33,890 bases of DNA from Leptolyngbyaceae cyanobacterium M33_DOE_097 (GCA_015296075.1 DVDV01000340.1:1-33890); one strand, 5' to 3'. Shown: positions 6,203 to 15,483, counted from the first letter of the stretch. Program-made: numbers and translations. The notes: generated from the sequence alone by a model not told the origin.

Positions 6203-6379
6203 AAATTAAGTGATGGGGCATGAGGAAACCGACGAAATATGCTTCATTAATTCTGTCGTAACTCACTTTTTTGCGAGTTTTTGTGTCAAAATCTCTATCT
6301 TTTGCTTGAATAAAGTACCACGCTGATTGGGTGTCAATGCAGAGGCTAACGAATTAGGCGTCAACTTTATGAGGTTGTT

Positions 6380-7219
6380 ATGAATAAAGAACTTCAGCGG
6401 ATTGAAGCCGCACTACGCAAACTGGATAAGCAGACTCCGGCTCAAGCTGACCGTCAAGTGATTGCTGCTGGCCCTGTCAGCCCGTTGAAATCAGCGGCTT
6501 CGCCGATCGCTACGCCAGAAGTGACACGAGCCAGCGCCTTAGCCATGCCTAATTTGCCGACGCTACCTGCGGTGACGATCGCTGCTCAAACGCCTACTAA
6601 ACCAACCATTCCGGCAAACCAACTCCCCCCCTTACTGGAGCAGCCCTACCCCAAAGCCACAGATGAAACGGCTGATGCAGCGCAAGTTCCAGCTTTGCCG
6701 AGCGTCAACAAGCCTCAATTTACAACGCACCGTAACGCCTCTAACCCTGCCCTCTCGATCAACCTGTTGAAAGAGCTACAGCGGATGGTCGCGGGTTGGC
6801 AACGCGAACTCTTGCAAGTTTCAAACCAAATTCAAGCCCTTTATCAAGAAGGCCCAATTGTCGATGGGTGGCTAGAGTCTCAACCACTGAATGGCTCAGC
6901 TCCTTTTGTGCGGCATGTTGATGCCAATAACTTGATGGAGTATCTCGAAACTGCCTTTTCTCAAACGAATGCTGGCCCAAACCAAGCCACTCCTTCTGTA
7001 CCAGGCGGGCCAACGACCTATCGTCTCTGTGGCTTAAACGAAGATGGTCAACTCTGGTTTCGCGAATGTCCGCCTGAGCAGATCGTGGCCGTGAGTTTGG
7101 CGATCGCGCGTTACCAAAAGCTGCAAATCTTGACACAACGACGACAGGTGCTAGAAGAACGGCTGAGTAAACTGGCTGAATCTTTGATCGAGTTACACGC
7201 TCAAGTGAAGGAAGTGTGA
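6380..7219 (+). CDS. Unassigned 279-aa protein with Pro/Ala-rich linker and coiled-coil ends
   Basis: No function is recognised. Residues 1-20 form a short amphipathic helix (MNKELQRIEAALRKLDKQ). Residues 25-130 are low complexity, rich in Pro, Ala and Thr, and probably disordered. Residues 130-165 (INLLKELQRMVAGWQRELLQVSNQIQALY) and 235-279 (KLQILTQRRQVLEERLSKLAESLIELH) look like coiled coils. They flank a compact segment, YRLCGLNEDGQLWFRECPPEQI, that appears conserved in style. There is no signal peptide or membrane span. The architecture suggests a cytoplasmic scaffold. It precedes anmK by 84 bp on the same strand and could be co-transcribed. Confidence 0.7.
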   Translation: MNKELQRIEAALRKLDKQTPAQADRQVIAAGPVSPLKSAASPIATPEVTRASALAMPNLPTLPAVTIAAQTPTKPTIPANQLPPLLEQPYPKATDETADAAQVPALPSVNKPQFTTHRNASNPALSINLLKELQRMVAGWQRELLQVSNQIQALYQEGPIVDGWLESQPLNGSAPFVRHVDANNLMEYLETAFSQTNAGPNQATPSVPGGPTTYRLCGLNEDGQLWFRECPPEQIVAVSLAIARYQKLQILTQRRQVLEERLSKLAESLIELHAQVKEV

Positions 7220-7303
7220 TGATTGTTCATCGGTATGGCGCTTTTTCTTGATTGAGATTCGGGTATTCTGGGGGGCGATGCCCTTCATCCTTTGCCCTTT
7301 CTT

Positions 7304-8527
7304 ATGACCTATGTGATTGGTTTAATCAGCGGCACTTCCGTTGATGGTATTGATGCGGCTTTGGTCGAAATTTCAGGAAGCGGATACGACCTTCAAGTCA
7401 ATTTGCTGGCTGGTGAAACGTATCCTTACCCGGCTCCGCTGCGGGAGCAAATTTTAGCGGTGTGTGGCGGAGCTGCTTTGTCGATCGCCGAGTTAGCCGA
7501 GTTAGATGACGCGATCGCCCAGGTTTTTGCTCAAGCAGTTGCTCAGATTCAGGTAGGGCAACCCGTTGCCAGGTTGATTGGCTCGCATGGGCAAACGGTC
7601 TTTCATCGCCCCCCTGCCGAACATTCCCCCACTGCTTCACCAGCACAGGAAAATACGGTGGACTTGGGCTATACCGTGCAGCTCGGACGAGGGGCTTTAA
7701 TTGCCTATCTCACAGGTATTACTACTGTCAGCAATTTTCGAGCTGCTGATATTGCAACGGGTGGACATGGAGCGCCCATGGTGCCACCCATTGATGTCGC
7801 TCTTCTGTCGCACCCCACAGAATATCGCTGTGTGCAGAATATTGGGGGGATTGGCAATGTCGCCTATTTGCTGCCAAAACAAAAAATTGAAGCGTTGATT
7901 GGCTCTGACTCCAGTAAGGCAGATCTACCCATCCTCGGCTGGGACACCGGGCCGGGAAATGTGCTGATTGACCTGGCTGTGCAGCATTTTTCGCAGGGAC
8001 AACAGACCTACGATCGCGATGGAGCCTGGGCAGCCAGCGGCACACCCAACGCTGAACTGGTGAACACCTGGCTCCAACAAGCGTTTTTTCATCTGCCGCC
8101 CCCTAAATCTACCGGACGGGAGCTGTTTGGCGTCGAGTATCTGGAGCAATGTCTGGCTGATGCGGAGCCTTACAACTTGAGCGAGGCCGATTTTCTCGCA
8201 ACCTTGACTGACTTGACCGCCGCATCGATCGCGCTGAACTACCGCGAGTTTTTGCCCCAGCTGCCGGCTGAAGTTTTGGTCGGGGGTGGGGGGAGTAAAA
8301 ACCCCTATCTGTTGCAACGCATACAGCACTTTTTACCAGAAACGCAGGTAATGACGACGGATGCAGTCGGGCTAAACGCCGATTTTAAGGAAGCGATCGC
8401 CTTTGCAGTCCTGGCATACTGGCGTTGGCAGGGTTTCCCTGGTAATCTGCCAAGGGTAACAGGCGCAAAAAGGCGGGTTTTGCTGGGAGAAATTTACGAC
8501 TCACCGACAAATCCCGTGATAGCATGA
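7304..8527 (+). CDS. anmK: Anhydro-N-acetylmuramic acid kinase
   Basis: AnmK phosphorylates and hydrolyses 1,6-anhydro-MurNAc to MurNAc-6-phosphate during peptidoglycan recycling. The 407-residue product has the family signature [15 protein letters not shown] at the N-terminus, then [47 protein letters not shown] with the catalytic aspartate, RELFG and [13 protein letters not shown]. This matches the ASKHA-type ATP-binding fold at normal length. ATG 7304 gives the conserved [12 protein letters not shown] start; the frame extends upstream to a TTG at 7292 that is unlikely to be used. It is plausibly co-transcribed with the small gene 58 bp downstream. There is an insertion-like segment ([14 protein letters not shown]) near residue 110. 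Confidence 0.95.
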   Translation: MTYVIGLISGTSVDGIDAALVEISGSGYDLQVNLLAGETYPYPAPLREQILAVCGGAALSIAELAELDDAIAQVFAQAVAQIQVGQPVARLIGSHGQTVFHRPPAEHSPTASPAQENTVDLGYTVQLGRGALIAYLTGITTVSNFRAADIATGGHGAPMVPPIDVALLSHPTEYRCVQNIGGIGNVAYLLPKQKIEALIGSDSSKADLPILGWDTGPGNVLIDLAVQHFSQGQQTYDRDGAWAASGTPNAELVNTWLQQAFFHLPPPKSTGRELFGVEYLEQCLADAEPYNLSEADFLATLTDLTAASIALNYREFLPQLPAEVLVGGGGSKNPYLLQRIQHFLPETQVMTTDAVGLNADFKEAIAFAVLAYWRWQGFPGNLPRVTGAKRRVLLGEIYDSPTNPVIA

Positions 8528-8585
8528 ATTACCAAATCTTCTGACTGCCCCTGGTTTACGCCTCTTCAGCTTGAAGGATACCGTT

Positions 8586-9038
8586 GTGAGTCATACTTTT
8601 TTAATGGAAGCAGGGCGTTGGACACTTCAGGGCAACTGGCTTGAGCGCAATAGCTCGCCCGTTGTTGTGAAGGGAAAGACCCTTGTTGGCTGGAGCCGTG
8701 ATAACTGGTTTACGATGGTAACCAAGTTGATTTTTCCCGGTAGCGATCGCGAAGAGATGTCGTTTCAATATCGCGGCCGCTTAGCTTTGGGCGATCGACA
8801 GTATACCTTCGTGTTACAACACAGCCATCTGGGGCGCGTTGAAGGAGAGGGTTGGCTGGCTCAAGACTCAATCGTGCAGCGTTTTTGGGTGCTTGGCGAT
8901 CGGCAGCAGCGACGCAGCGGCTTTGAAACCCTCTATCGAGTCGATGGAAACACTTACCATCTCACAAGCGGAATGATGGCAGGGCATTTTTTGATCAGCA
9001 CGATGGAAGCCGTTTTAGAGCGACAACCTGAGTCTTAA
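8586..9038 (+). CDS. Unassigned 150-aa beta-rich protein
   Basis: No family could be named. The GTG at 8586 is preferred over the upstream TTG (8571) because AAGGA at 8574-8578 sits 7 bases before it. The product is rich in predicted strands and aromatic residues (GRWTLQGNWLER, MSFQYRGRLALGDRQYTFVLQHS, VQRFWVLGD, GFETLYRVDGNTYHLTSG), suggesting a small beta-barrel of lipocalin or avidin type. There is no signal peptide. It lies between anmK and the kinase gene. Its reading frame carries HIP1 sites like the neighbours, so it looks native. Confidence 0.65.
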   Translation: MSHTFLMEAGRWTLQGNWLERNSSPVVVKGKTLVGWSRDNWFTMVTKLIFPGSDREEMSFQYRGRLALGDRQYTFVLQHSHLGRVEGEGWLAQDSIVQRFWVLGDRQQRRSGFETLYRVDGNTYHLTSGMMAGHFLISTMEAVLERQPES

Positions 9039-9185
9039 ATCGTACAATCACCCACAAAAGAATGAAAATTGAGTCGTTAGAATAGCATTTGGGATGAATT
9101 AAATTAACAGGTGCATCAACTTGAGCTGTTTTTGCTACGAAGTCATCTCTGATGACTGTCATCAGGTTTGCCTCCTCAACACTTT

Positions 9186-10808
9186 ATGTCCATAACAGAG
9201 CCACGAGATCCAAATGTTGGGCGACTGCTTGCTAACCGCTACCAGTTGATTGAGCTAGTTGGTAAAGGCGCAATGGGTCGGGTTTATCAGGCAGAAGATA
9301 TTCTGCTAGGCGGCACCATTGCGGTGAAGTTTTTGGCGCAAACGCTGCTGAATTCAAAGATGCGCGATCGCTTCAAAGCCGAAGCTCGAACCTGCGCCCA
9401 ACTCGGACAAAAAAGCATTCACATCGTACGGGTGACCGACTACGGGGTCAACGACGATGACGTACCCTTCTACGTCATGGAGTATCTGGAAGGGTTGGGT
9501 TTAAGCGAAATCATTAGCGCCCAGCAACTCTTGTTGCCCCGCTTTCTCAGCCTGACCCGCCAAATTTGTCTGGGGCTGCAATGTGCCCACCAAGGCATCG
9601 TTGTTGACGGAGCGATGTGCCCCATCATTCACCGTGACATCAAACCAAGCAACATCCTGGTTTGCAAAGACACCAGTTTGGGCGAGTTGGTTAAGATTCT
9701 AGACTTTGGCATTTCTAAGCTGCTCCAGGCGGATGGCGGCCAAACAGGCTCCTATATGGGCACCTTGGCATATTCCTCACCTGAGCAGATGGAAGGGCGC
9801 GAGTTAGATGCTCGTTCAGACATCTACAGTCTGGGCGTCATGATGTATGAAATGCTGTCGGGCAAGATGCCTCTCCAGGCAGAAACCCACTCTTTTGGCA
9901 GCTGGTATAAAGCTCATCACTTTCATCCGCCCCGACCGTTGAGTGTTTCGGCTCCTGGTTTGAAAATGCCGAAGCCGCTCGAAGAGTTGGTAATGGGCTG
10001 TTTGGCGAAGTCACCGAGCGATCGCCCTCAATCGGTTGCAGAAGTTTTGAAAGCCCTTGAACCGCTGGATCAGCGTTATAGCGGCAACCGTGAAGTCAGC
10101 CATCGAATTGGCGAAGTTTTAGCCAAAAAGCCGCCCATTATTGATCCGGTTGTTGCGCCGCCAAAACCAGTCCAAGAGGCATCAACGGTTGATCGAAGCT
10201 GCCAGATGGCAACCTGGCCACGTAACAAACCGATCGCCCAAATTGTCTTTCCTCAGCCGTATACTACTGATAAGGGCACACTCGCGACGCTCTGGGTTAT
10301 GTTGGCGAGAGACGATATCCGTCATTTGCAAGTTCATCGGCTTTATAACCGCATCTACAAAAACTTTCTCTGCTCGATGTCGCCTCACCCGATGGTGCTT
10401 TGGGTAACAGCGATTCATAATAGCTACCGCAAAACCCAGGGTGATGAGTCCTTAAATGGAAGTGAAAAATCAACCCGCTGGTTGCGCTGCTACATCGACT
10501 TGAAGACTGCCCAAGGGCAAGAAATGACCCGTTTGCTGAGCGATCGCCAGGAATATCAGATCCTCATGTTTGCAGTGGAAGATCCGAGTAAGTGTGCCCA
10601 TGTCATTACGGTGCCGATTCATCCTTCCCAATGCAGCCAACTTCAACAGTGGGCGATCATCAGCCAAACCACCATGTCAGTTGACACACCTACCACCAGC
10701 AAAAATCTGCTGCAAGCCGAGTTCGACAAACTCAAACCGCGCATTGAGAACGAGATGCAGACTAGCAGCACCTCGTTCTCAGTCAAATTGAGCCAACCGG
10801 AGAGCTAA
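9186..10808 (+). CDS. Ser/Thr protein kinase (Hanks/PknB-type) with C-terminal cyanobacterial domain
   Basis: Numbered from the ATG at 9186 (540 aa), the kinase domain spans about residues 18-300. It has the glycine loop GKGAMGRV at 26-33, Lys48 in AVKF, HRDIKPSN at 149-156 with catalytic Asp151, DFG at 173-175, SSPEQ in the activation segment and RSDIYSLGVMMYEM. All catalytic residues are present. No membrane helix is seen, so the kinase should be cytoplasmic. After a Pro-rich linker, a C-terminal region of about 200 residues carries several Trp and Cys residues (TLATLWVMLARDD, RWLRCYIDLK, CAHVITVPIHPSQC). It has no recognised name and may be a regulatory or substrate-recruiting domain. A TTG 18 bases upstream is a less likely start. 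The adjacent genes do not reveal the substrate. Confidence 0.9.
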   Translation: MSITEPRDPNVGRLLANRYQLIELVGKGAMGRVYQAEDILLGGTIAVKFLAQTLLNSKMRDRFKAEARTCAQLGQKSIHIVRVTDYGVNDDDVPFYVMEYLEGLGLSEIISAQQLLLPRFLSLTRQICLGLQCAHQGIVVDGAMCPIIHRDIKPSNILVCKDTSLGELVKILDFGISKLLQADGGQTGSYMGTLAYSSPEQMEGRELDARSDIYSLGVMMYEMLSGKMPLQAETHSFGSWYKAHHFHPPRPLSVSAPGLKMPKPLEELVMGCLAKSPSDRPQSVAEVLKALEPLDQRYSGNREVSHRIGEVLAKKPPIIDPVVAPPKPVQEASTVDRSCQMATWPRNKPIAQIVFPQPYTTDKGTLATLWVMLARDDIRHLQVHRLYNRIYKNFLCSMSPHPMVLWVTAIHNSYRKTQGDESLNGSEKSTRWLRCYIDLKTAQGQEMTRLLSDRQEYQILMFAVEDPSKCAHVITVPIHPSQCSQLQQWAIISQTTMSVDTPTTSKNLLQAEFDKLKPRIENEMQTSSTSFSVKLSQPES

Positions 10809-10877
10809 AAGACTTAGGGACTTGCAGATGCTTTTGTCGAATGGACTGCAGGCCAGTGAGGGGGCGATCGCGGTTAA

Positions 10878-11942
10878 TCATCCCTGTGTCAGCAAGTGAG
10901 CCGCCGCTGCCAACCCTGACTGATAGGCATCATCAACCTTGCGACCCAGGCACCAGTCACCTGCAAACACCAGCGGTAAATGCGTTGAATCTGCCAAAAA
11001 TCCAGTTGAGTAAGGATTTTTTGAGAAAGCATAACGCCAGCGATGAATTTGAAACCAGGTAGGTTGGCTAAACCAGGGAAAAAAATGTTGACTGGCTACT
11101 TCTAGCAAGGTTTGAGCTGCAGGCTGCAGCTCAACGCTCTCCAGATGTTGCTGGGCAAAGGCAGCACTGCTTTGCAACACGAATACAGGCACCTTTGAAT
11201 CAACCCGCTTACTACTATCAAACCCAAGCCAACCTAAAACTGGGTTATCTGTAAACGTGACTGATTTCACACCGGGAAAATGGCTCACCCACTCTTTTTG
11301 CTGGTTGAAAGAGTAGCCTGCCATCACACTCAAGCAAGGGAAAAACACCGCGTCGTTGACTTGTTGCGCCAGGGATGCAGGAAGATAACGCTGAATCGGT
11401 TTAATCAGGTTGGCTGCCTGGGGAGCCGGAACTGCAATAACAAGCGCTTTCGCCAGCAACTCAGTCGTCAGTAGCGAGTCACCCTCGCGTACGGTTGCCG
11501 TCAGGTGCCAACCCTCATCGCGCAAAGCAATCTCTGTCACCTGGTGCGCCAGATAAATGTCTAAATCGGCTGCCAGTACCTTGGCGATCGCGGTCATACC
11601 TGCGGGTGCAACCCAGCGGGGGTAATGCTCTGCTCTGGGAACTGCAGCCAAGTTGCCATCCGCGTCTACCGTATGAATTTGCTCTGTCCACACGCGCAAA
11701 ACGCCGACTTCTGCCAAGTCATAGAGAAAACGTTGAAAGGACTCTGCTTTAGGAGACAGGTAACAGGTGCCATGATCGGCGCAGGTGCCATGCAAACGGC
11801 GAGTTGCGACCCGTCCACCCACACCCCGCGCCTTTTCCAAAACAATTACTTTTTTCCCTGCCTCTACTAAACTACGGGCACAGCGCAATCCGGCAATACC
11901 GGCCCCGATGACTGCGACATCAGCCGTTTTTGATAGGGTCAT
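10878..11942 (-). CDS. FAD-dependent amine-oxidase/renalase-like oxidoreductase
   Basis: The N-terminus has the Rossmann dinucleotide-binding motif GAGIAG at residues 13-18 of a 354-aa product, followed by VIVLEKARGVGGRVATRR, typical of flavin amine oxidases. A C-terminal FAD-contacting segment, LPLVFAGDWCLGRKVDDAYQSGLAAA, closes the fold. The overall length and DHGTCYLSPK segment suit the renalase-like NAD(P)/FAD-binding family. The substrate is unknown; no carotenoid or polyamine biosynthesis gene is adjacent. The ATG at 11942 is chosen because AAGGAG (plus-strand positions 11949-11954) lies 6 bases upstream; a TTG at 11990 opens the same frame. It is convergent with the kinase gene and has a good promoter upstream. 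Confidence 0.85.
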   Translation of the reverse strand: MTLSKTADVAVIGAGIAGLRCARSLVEAGKKVIVLEKARGVGGRVATRRLHGTCADHGTCYLSPKAESFQRFLYDLAEVGVLRVWTEQIHTVDADGNLAAVPRAEHYPRWVAPAGMTAIAKVLAADLDIYLAHQVTEIALRDEGWHLTATVREGDSLLTTELLAKALVIAVPAPQAANLIKPIQRYLPASLAQQVNDAVFFPCLSVMAGYSFNQQKEWVSHFPGVKSVTFTDNPVLGWLGFDSSKRVDSKVPVFVLQSSAAFAQQHLESVELQPAAQTLLEVASQHFFPWFSQPTWFQIHRWRYAFSKNPYSTGFLADSTHLPLVFAGDWCLGRKVDDAYQSGLAAAAHLLTQG

Positions 11943-12295
11943 ACCTGGCTCCTTCACGTCTTTTCCAAACGCCCCGCATTCGAGAATCAAGAATTTGGGT
12001 AAAGTTTATTAAATTCTTATAATAAAATCGTTACATTTTGTCACTATTTGAAGTGTTTTAATGCTTCATCTCAAGCGAGAAAAATAGACGGCTCAAATCA
12101 TTTAACCGTCGCCTCATAAAGATTAAACCCGCTATCAGGCGCAATTCCCCCTTCTTGCTTAGAGCAAATTTGGTACTTTCAAGCAACGGCGAGACGTAAC
12201 AGGCTGTTTAACTGGAATGTTTCTTTACCGCGTCGATAAAAGCATTGTGTAGAATAAGCGATGAACGCAGTCGTGTGACCGAATGGAGGTTTGCG
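11943..12295. other. Divergent spacer between the FAD oxidoreductase and YaaW genes
   Basis: These 353 bases contain the minus-strand promoter listed above and two short GC-capped hairpins (GACGG at 12087 with CCGTC at 12106; CGCCT near 12110 with AGGCG near 12138). A TAGAAT at 12250-12255 could be a -10 for the rightward operon, but no good -35 is seen. No reading frame is convincing. Confidence 0.4.
12016..12044 (-). promoter_or_regulatory. Sigma70-type promoter for the FAD oxidoreductase
   Basis: Read on the minus strand, GTGACA (12044-12039) and TATAAG (12021-12016) are separated by exactly 17 bases. The -10 lies 74 bases upstream of the chosen ATG. The surrounding 60 bases are very AT-rich. 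Confidence 0.55.
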
Positions 12296-13138
12296 GTGGA
12301 TGAACTACGGGCAGTTTTAGAGCTGGCAACCGATGACGAGTTGCGTGACCTTACAGAAATTCTCTTTCGCCGCAAATTTAATCCAATTGATTACGTTAGT
12401 ACGCCTGACCCGTTGGATGTGCAGAGCCTCGATCGCGATGATTGGATTGACGCGATCGAAGAGCGCTTTCGCTTTCTCGCTGCCGATGGCATGACCGTAC
12501 TCAGTCGTCGCACCGATCGCCTCACTTATCGGCAAGTTTTGATTCAAGTTTGCCGCTATTTGAAGCTGCCCTACAAAGCTTCGATGAGTGTAGATGATCT
12601 GGAGTCCGAGATTTTTCTCAATCTGTTGAGCCGTGCCTGGAAGCAATTACCAGCCAACGAGCAAAAGGCGTTGCAAGTCAATCTTAAACAGTCGCTCACG
12701 CGATCGCAGATTTTGCCTGAGTTACCTGCCCCCCTGCAGCACGACCCAATGGGGTTATTGGTCAAAGGTGGCGGTGCTTTAGCCGTTAGCTCTGTTGTGC
12801 GGCCGCTGTTGTTGCACACGATCGCCCGTCAATTTGCGCTGCATTTTGCAACCTATCAGGCGGCTCAACAAGCGGCTGCTGTCGGGGGTGCGATCGCAGT
12901 GCCCCAGTTGCAGAAATATGTCACGATGCAACTGGCTAAACGGGGGATGGCGTTGAGTGCAGCGCGATACACGGCAACACGCAGCTTTTTTGCAGTGCTG
13001 GGGCCAGCGTTATGGGCTTGTTTCTTTGCTGACTTAGGTTGGCGGGCAATTTCAACTAACTACGCTCGCATTATTCCAGCGATTTACGCACTGGCGCAGA
13101 TTCGCCTGACGCGGGCCGAATGTTATGAGATCGCTTGA
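12296..13138 (+). CDS. YaaW-family (UPF0174) protein
   Basis: The GTG at 12296 is chosen because GGAGG at 12285-12289 lies 6 bases before it; an upstream TTG at 12245 would be the longest frame. The 280-residue product has the YaaW layout: an N-terminal DELRAVLELATDDELRDLTEIL helix resembling the DUF3944-type start, a middle TYRQVLIQVCRYLKLPYKASMSVDDLE region, WKQLPANEQKALQ, and a C-terminal hydrophobic half. That half is rich in Ala and Gly (GGGALAVSSVVRPLLLH, AAAVGGAIAVPQL, SFFAVLGPALWACFFADLGWRAIST). It may associate with membranes through these segments. The molecular role of YaaW is not established. The stop overlaps the next gene by four bases, suggesting translational coupling with the O-antigen-ligase-like protein. 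Confidence 0.8.
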   Translation: MDELRAVLELATDDELRDLTEILFRRKFNPIDYVSTPDPLDVQSLDRDDWIDAIEERFRFLAADGMTVLSRRTDRLTYRQVLIQVCRYLKLPYKASMSVDDLESEIFLNLLSRAWKQLPANEQKALQVNLKQSLTRSQILPELPAPLQHDPMGLLVKGGGALAVSSVVRPLLLHTIARQFALHFATYQAAQQAAAVGGAIAVPQLQKYVTMQLAKRGMALSAARYTATRSFFAVLGPALWACFFADLGWRAISTNYARIIPAIYALAQIRLTRAECYEIA

Positions 13139-14496
13139 TTTTTGGGCAAACGGTGCAAGATTTACGAACGGATGATGTGCGCGATCGCCCCCTGCGACGC
13201 TGGTGGAACCTGATTGTGTGGGCTTATCTTTTGCTACCCCTATTCCCCGTCTTTGGGGTAGCGGGTTTGTTTATTGCGTTGGTCGGGGTCACGATTTGCT
13301 GCTGGCGACCAATGCTACAACGTCCGCTTAATCGGGGTTTTGCTCTTGTTGCTCTGCTGATGATTGTTAGTACTCTACTGGCTCATCGCCAGTTAGAGTC
13401 ATTACTGGGACTATTTAACTTTCTGCCATTTTTTTGGGTCTTTGCGGCGCTGGCAGAAGTAATTCGCACCCCCAAGCAGTTGCGCCAGTTAGCCTGGGTC
13501 TTGACCCTGACCTCTATTCCTGTCGTGCTGATTGGGCTGGCTCAGGAGTTTCTTGGGTTTGGCCTGCTGTGGAACTGTGGAGTCGTGAACTGGATGATTC
13601 AGGTGGGGGGCAATCCACCGGGGCGGATCTCCTCGGTCTTTGTGTATGCCAACGTGCTCGCCACTTATTTTTGCTTCACGTTTGCGATGAGTTTGGGGCT
13701 TTGGGTTGAAGCGATTAAAACTCAGCGTGTTGCAGTCCCGGGGTTAAACCCATGGCAACGGTATCAGCCCTGGTGGTTGGGCCTGGTTGTGTTGGGCAAT
13801 GCCGCCGCGCTAGTCTTGACCGATTCACGCAATGCTTGGGCGATCGCGCTGTTTACAATCGTTATCTTTGCTATTTATCTAAATTGGAACTGGCTGATAG
13901 CAGTTATTACAGCTATCAGCACCGCGATCTTAGTAGCGGCGTTTGCACCTGCCCCGATTCACTCGCCGTTTCGTCAGGTTGTGCCGGCTGCAGTCTGGAT
14001 GCGGCTGAATGACCAACTTTACCCCAACCGACCTGTGCAAGATTTGCGTATTACCCAGTGGCAGTTTGCCTGGGGGATGTTTCAACAACGCCCGATCTTT
14101 GGGTGGGGCTTACGCAACTTCACACCGCTCTATCAAGAACGCTATCAGGTTTATATTGGGCATCCCCACAATTTACCGCTGATGCTATTTAGTGAAACGG
14201 GTTTTTTATCAACTGTTTTGCTGCTAGGGCTGCTGGCCTGGGTCGGCTACCAGGGCACACGCCTCTTACAAACTGGGTCGAGTCTGTCGATCTATCACCA
14301 AAAGCCTCGCGATCGCCTGATCTTGTTTGTTTTCTTGGTCGCCTTTGGAGGCTACGCGCTATTTAATCTACTCGATGTCACCTTGTTTGATGTGCGAATT
14401 AATCTAATGGGCTGGCTACTTCCGGCTGCCATTATGGGTTTGGTATACCAAAGAAATGATCCACTTGGTCGAATTGAACCCGGCGAAGCTGGTTAA
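13135..14496 (+). CDS. O-antigen ligase / IctB-like polytopic membrane protein
   Basis: This 453-residue integral membrane protein has about ten to twelve hydrophobic segments. It matches the O-antigen ligase/polymerase (Wzy_C) superfamily and cyanobacterial IctB-like members: ISSVFVYANVLATYF resembles the PNLLAAYL segment, LTDSRNAWAIALF the SRGGW motif, and ITQWQFAWGMFQQRPIFGWGLRNF the RPWLGIGPGN periplasmic-loop motif, followed by HPHNLPLMLFSETGFLS. Family members join or polymerise lipid-linked glycans; the substrate here is unknown, and IctB itself has no settled function. TTG 13135 overlaps the YaaW stop; GTG 13153 is an alternative. There are no glycosyltransferases nearby, which argues against a dedicated polysaccharide locus. 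Confidence 0.8.
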   Translation: MIFGQTVQDLRTDDVRDRPLRRWWNLIVWAYLLLPLFPVFGVAGLFIALVGVTICCWRPMLQRPLNRGFALVALLMIVSTLLAHRQLESLLGLFNFLPFFWVFAALAEVIRTPKQLRQLAWVLTLTSIPVVLIGLAQEFLGFGLLWNCGVVNWMIQVGGNPPGRISSVFVYANVLATYFCFTFAMSLGLWVEAIKTQRVAVPGLNPWQRYQPWWLGLVVLGNAAALVLTDSRNAWAIALFTIVIFAIYLNWNWLIAVITAISTAILVAAFAPAPIHSPFRQVVPAAVWMRLNDQLYPNRPVQDLRITQWQFAWGMFQQRPIFGWGLRNFTPLYQERYQVYIGHPHNLPLMLFSETGFLSTVLLLGLLAWVGYQGTRLLQTGSSLSIYHQKPRDRLILFVFLVAFGGYALFNLLDVTLFDVRINLMGWLLPAAIMGLVYQRNDPLGRIEPGEAG

Positions 14497-14547
14497 AATA
14501 ATGCAAAGTGAGTTGACGCAATAGTAGGGCGATCGCAGGAATTTACC

Positions 14548-15171
14548 GTGACGCAGAACCAATCAGATTCAGGAGATCCATCCTCTCAGGCTCGTATTAA
14601 TCGCTTTGCCACAACCTATTATGGTTTGCTGGGTTTACACCCTTCTGCGTCGGTGCGAGACATTCGCCAGACCTATCGTGAGCTGAGCAAGCTTTACCAT
14701 CCTGATACCACTACGCTGCCGTCTGACGTTGCAACCGCAAAGTTTCAGCAGCTTAACGAAGCTTACGCGACTTTAAGTAACCCTGAACGGCGTCTCATTT
14801 ACGACCAAAAGATTGGTTACTCGCGCGTTGCTGTTGTGCAATCTTTACCTTCGCTCGCCAATGAGCCGCGATCGCGTTATCAATCTTCTTCGGCTTATCT
14901 AGACCCAACGGATCGACCGCTTTCGGCAGGTGAATTGTTTGCCCTGTTTATTTTGGGTGTCACGTTTTTGGCCTGTCTTGTTCTCGCAATCACGATTGGG
15001 TTTACTCGTGGCGAGCAAGTGCTACAAGCTGTTGTTTCAAATCGCCAGGTATCTCCTGCGCCTTTAGTTGAGCAAACCTGGGAGCACATTGCTCCGCCTG
15101 AGATGGAGATTTCTGGCGTTCCAAAAGTGGAGTTGCAAACAGCACCAGAGATACTCCGCGATCGCGGATAA
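14548..15171 (+). CDS. Membrane-anchored J-domain protein
   Basis: A GTG start at 14548 has AGGA at 14537-14540. The 207-aa product carries a J domain at about residues 23-88: YYGLLGLHPSASVRDIRQTYRELSKLYHPD with HPD at 51-53, then FQQLNEAYATLSNPERRLIYD. HPD stimulates Hsp70 ATPase, so it should act as a DnaK co-chaperone. After a Ser-rich linker, residues about 128-153 form one transmembrane helix (ELFALFILGVTFLACLVLAI), followed by a tail of about 50 residues. With the J domain first, it is probably cytoplasmic, tethered to the plasma or thylakoid membrane. It is followed 27 bp later by a DUF3143 gene, a pairing seen in cyanobacteria. Confidence 0.88.
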   Translation: MTQNQSDSGDPSSQARINRFATTYYGLLGLHPSASVRDIRQTYRELSKLYHPDTTTLPSDVATAKFQQLNEAYATLSNPERRLIYDQKIGYSRVAVVQSLPSLANEPRSRYQSSSAYLDPTDRPLSAGELFALFILGVTFLACLVLAITIGFTRGEQVLQAVVSNRQVSPAPLVEQTWEHIAPPEMEISGVPKVELQTAPEILRDRG

Positions 15172-15198
15172 TAAGAAAGATTACGAGTACGGTGAAGC

Positions 15199-15471
15199 AT
15201 GGCACTCCCTCCCGCAACAACCCCGTTATACAACCATCCACTGCCAGAAATCGAGCGTTGGCTCGATGAGCAGGGCTTTGAACGGAGTAAAGATGACATT
15301 CATTGCTGGCTGGTCAATCGTCCTGATTGGAAGGCTGAGCTGTGTCTCGACGTTGACCAAATTGTGATTCGCTATTTTGACTTTGACGGTAGTAGCAGCA
15401 CAATGCAACGTAGCTTCAAATATTCTCTTAGTCGGCAAGATATCGAGGACGCTATTTTTGCAGGCCCCTAA
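15199..15471 (+). CDS. DUF3143 domain protein
   Basis: This 90-residue soluble protein has the features of the cyanobacterial DUF3143 family: TPLYNHPLPEIERWLDEQGF near the start, DIHCWLV and PDWKAEL in the middle, an acidic strand (ELCLDVDQIVIRYFDFDG) and the ending RSFKYSLSRQDIEDAIFAGP. Function is unknown. The position directly behind the J protein suggests a shared operon and possibly a shared role in chaperone targeting, which is inference from context. A hairpin with nine Ts follows the stop. Confidence 0.85.
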   Translation: MALPPATTPLYNHPLPEIERWLDEQGFERSKDDIHCWLVNRPDWKAELCLDVDQIVIRYFDFDGSSSTMQRSFKYSLSRQDIEDAIFAGP

Positions 15472-15483
15472 TCCGCTATTTTA

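Noticed and set aside
6259-6283. Hairpin AACTC...GAGTT followed by Ts
   Set aside because: Only a 5-bp stem with a mismatch, and no plus-strand gene ends upstream of it.
6203-6379. Cobalamin riboswitch upstream of cobU
   Set aside because: No B12-box or matching fold is visible on the minus strand; the gap is also short.
12245-12295. TTG start extending the YaaW-family protein by 17 residues
   Set aside because: A GGAGG ribosome site lies inside this stretch, correctly spaced for the GTG at 12296.
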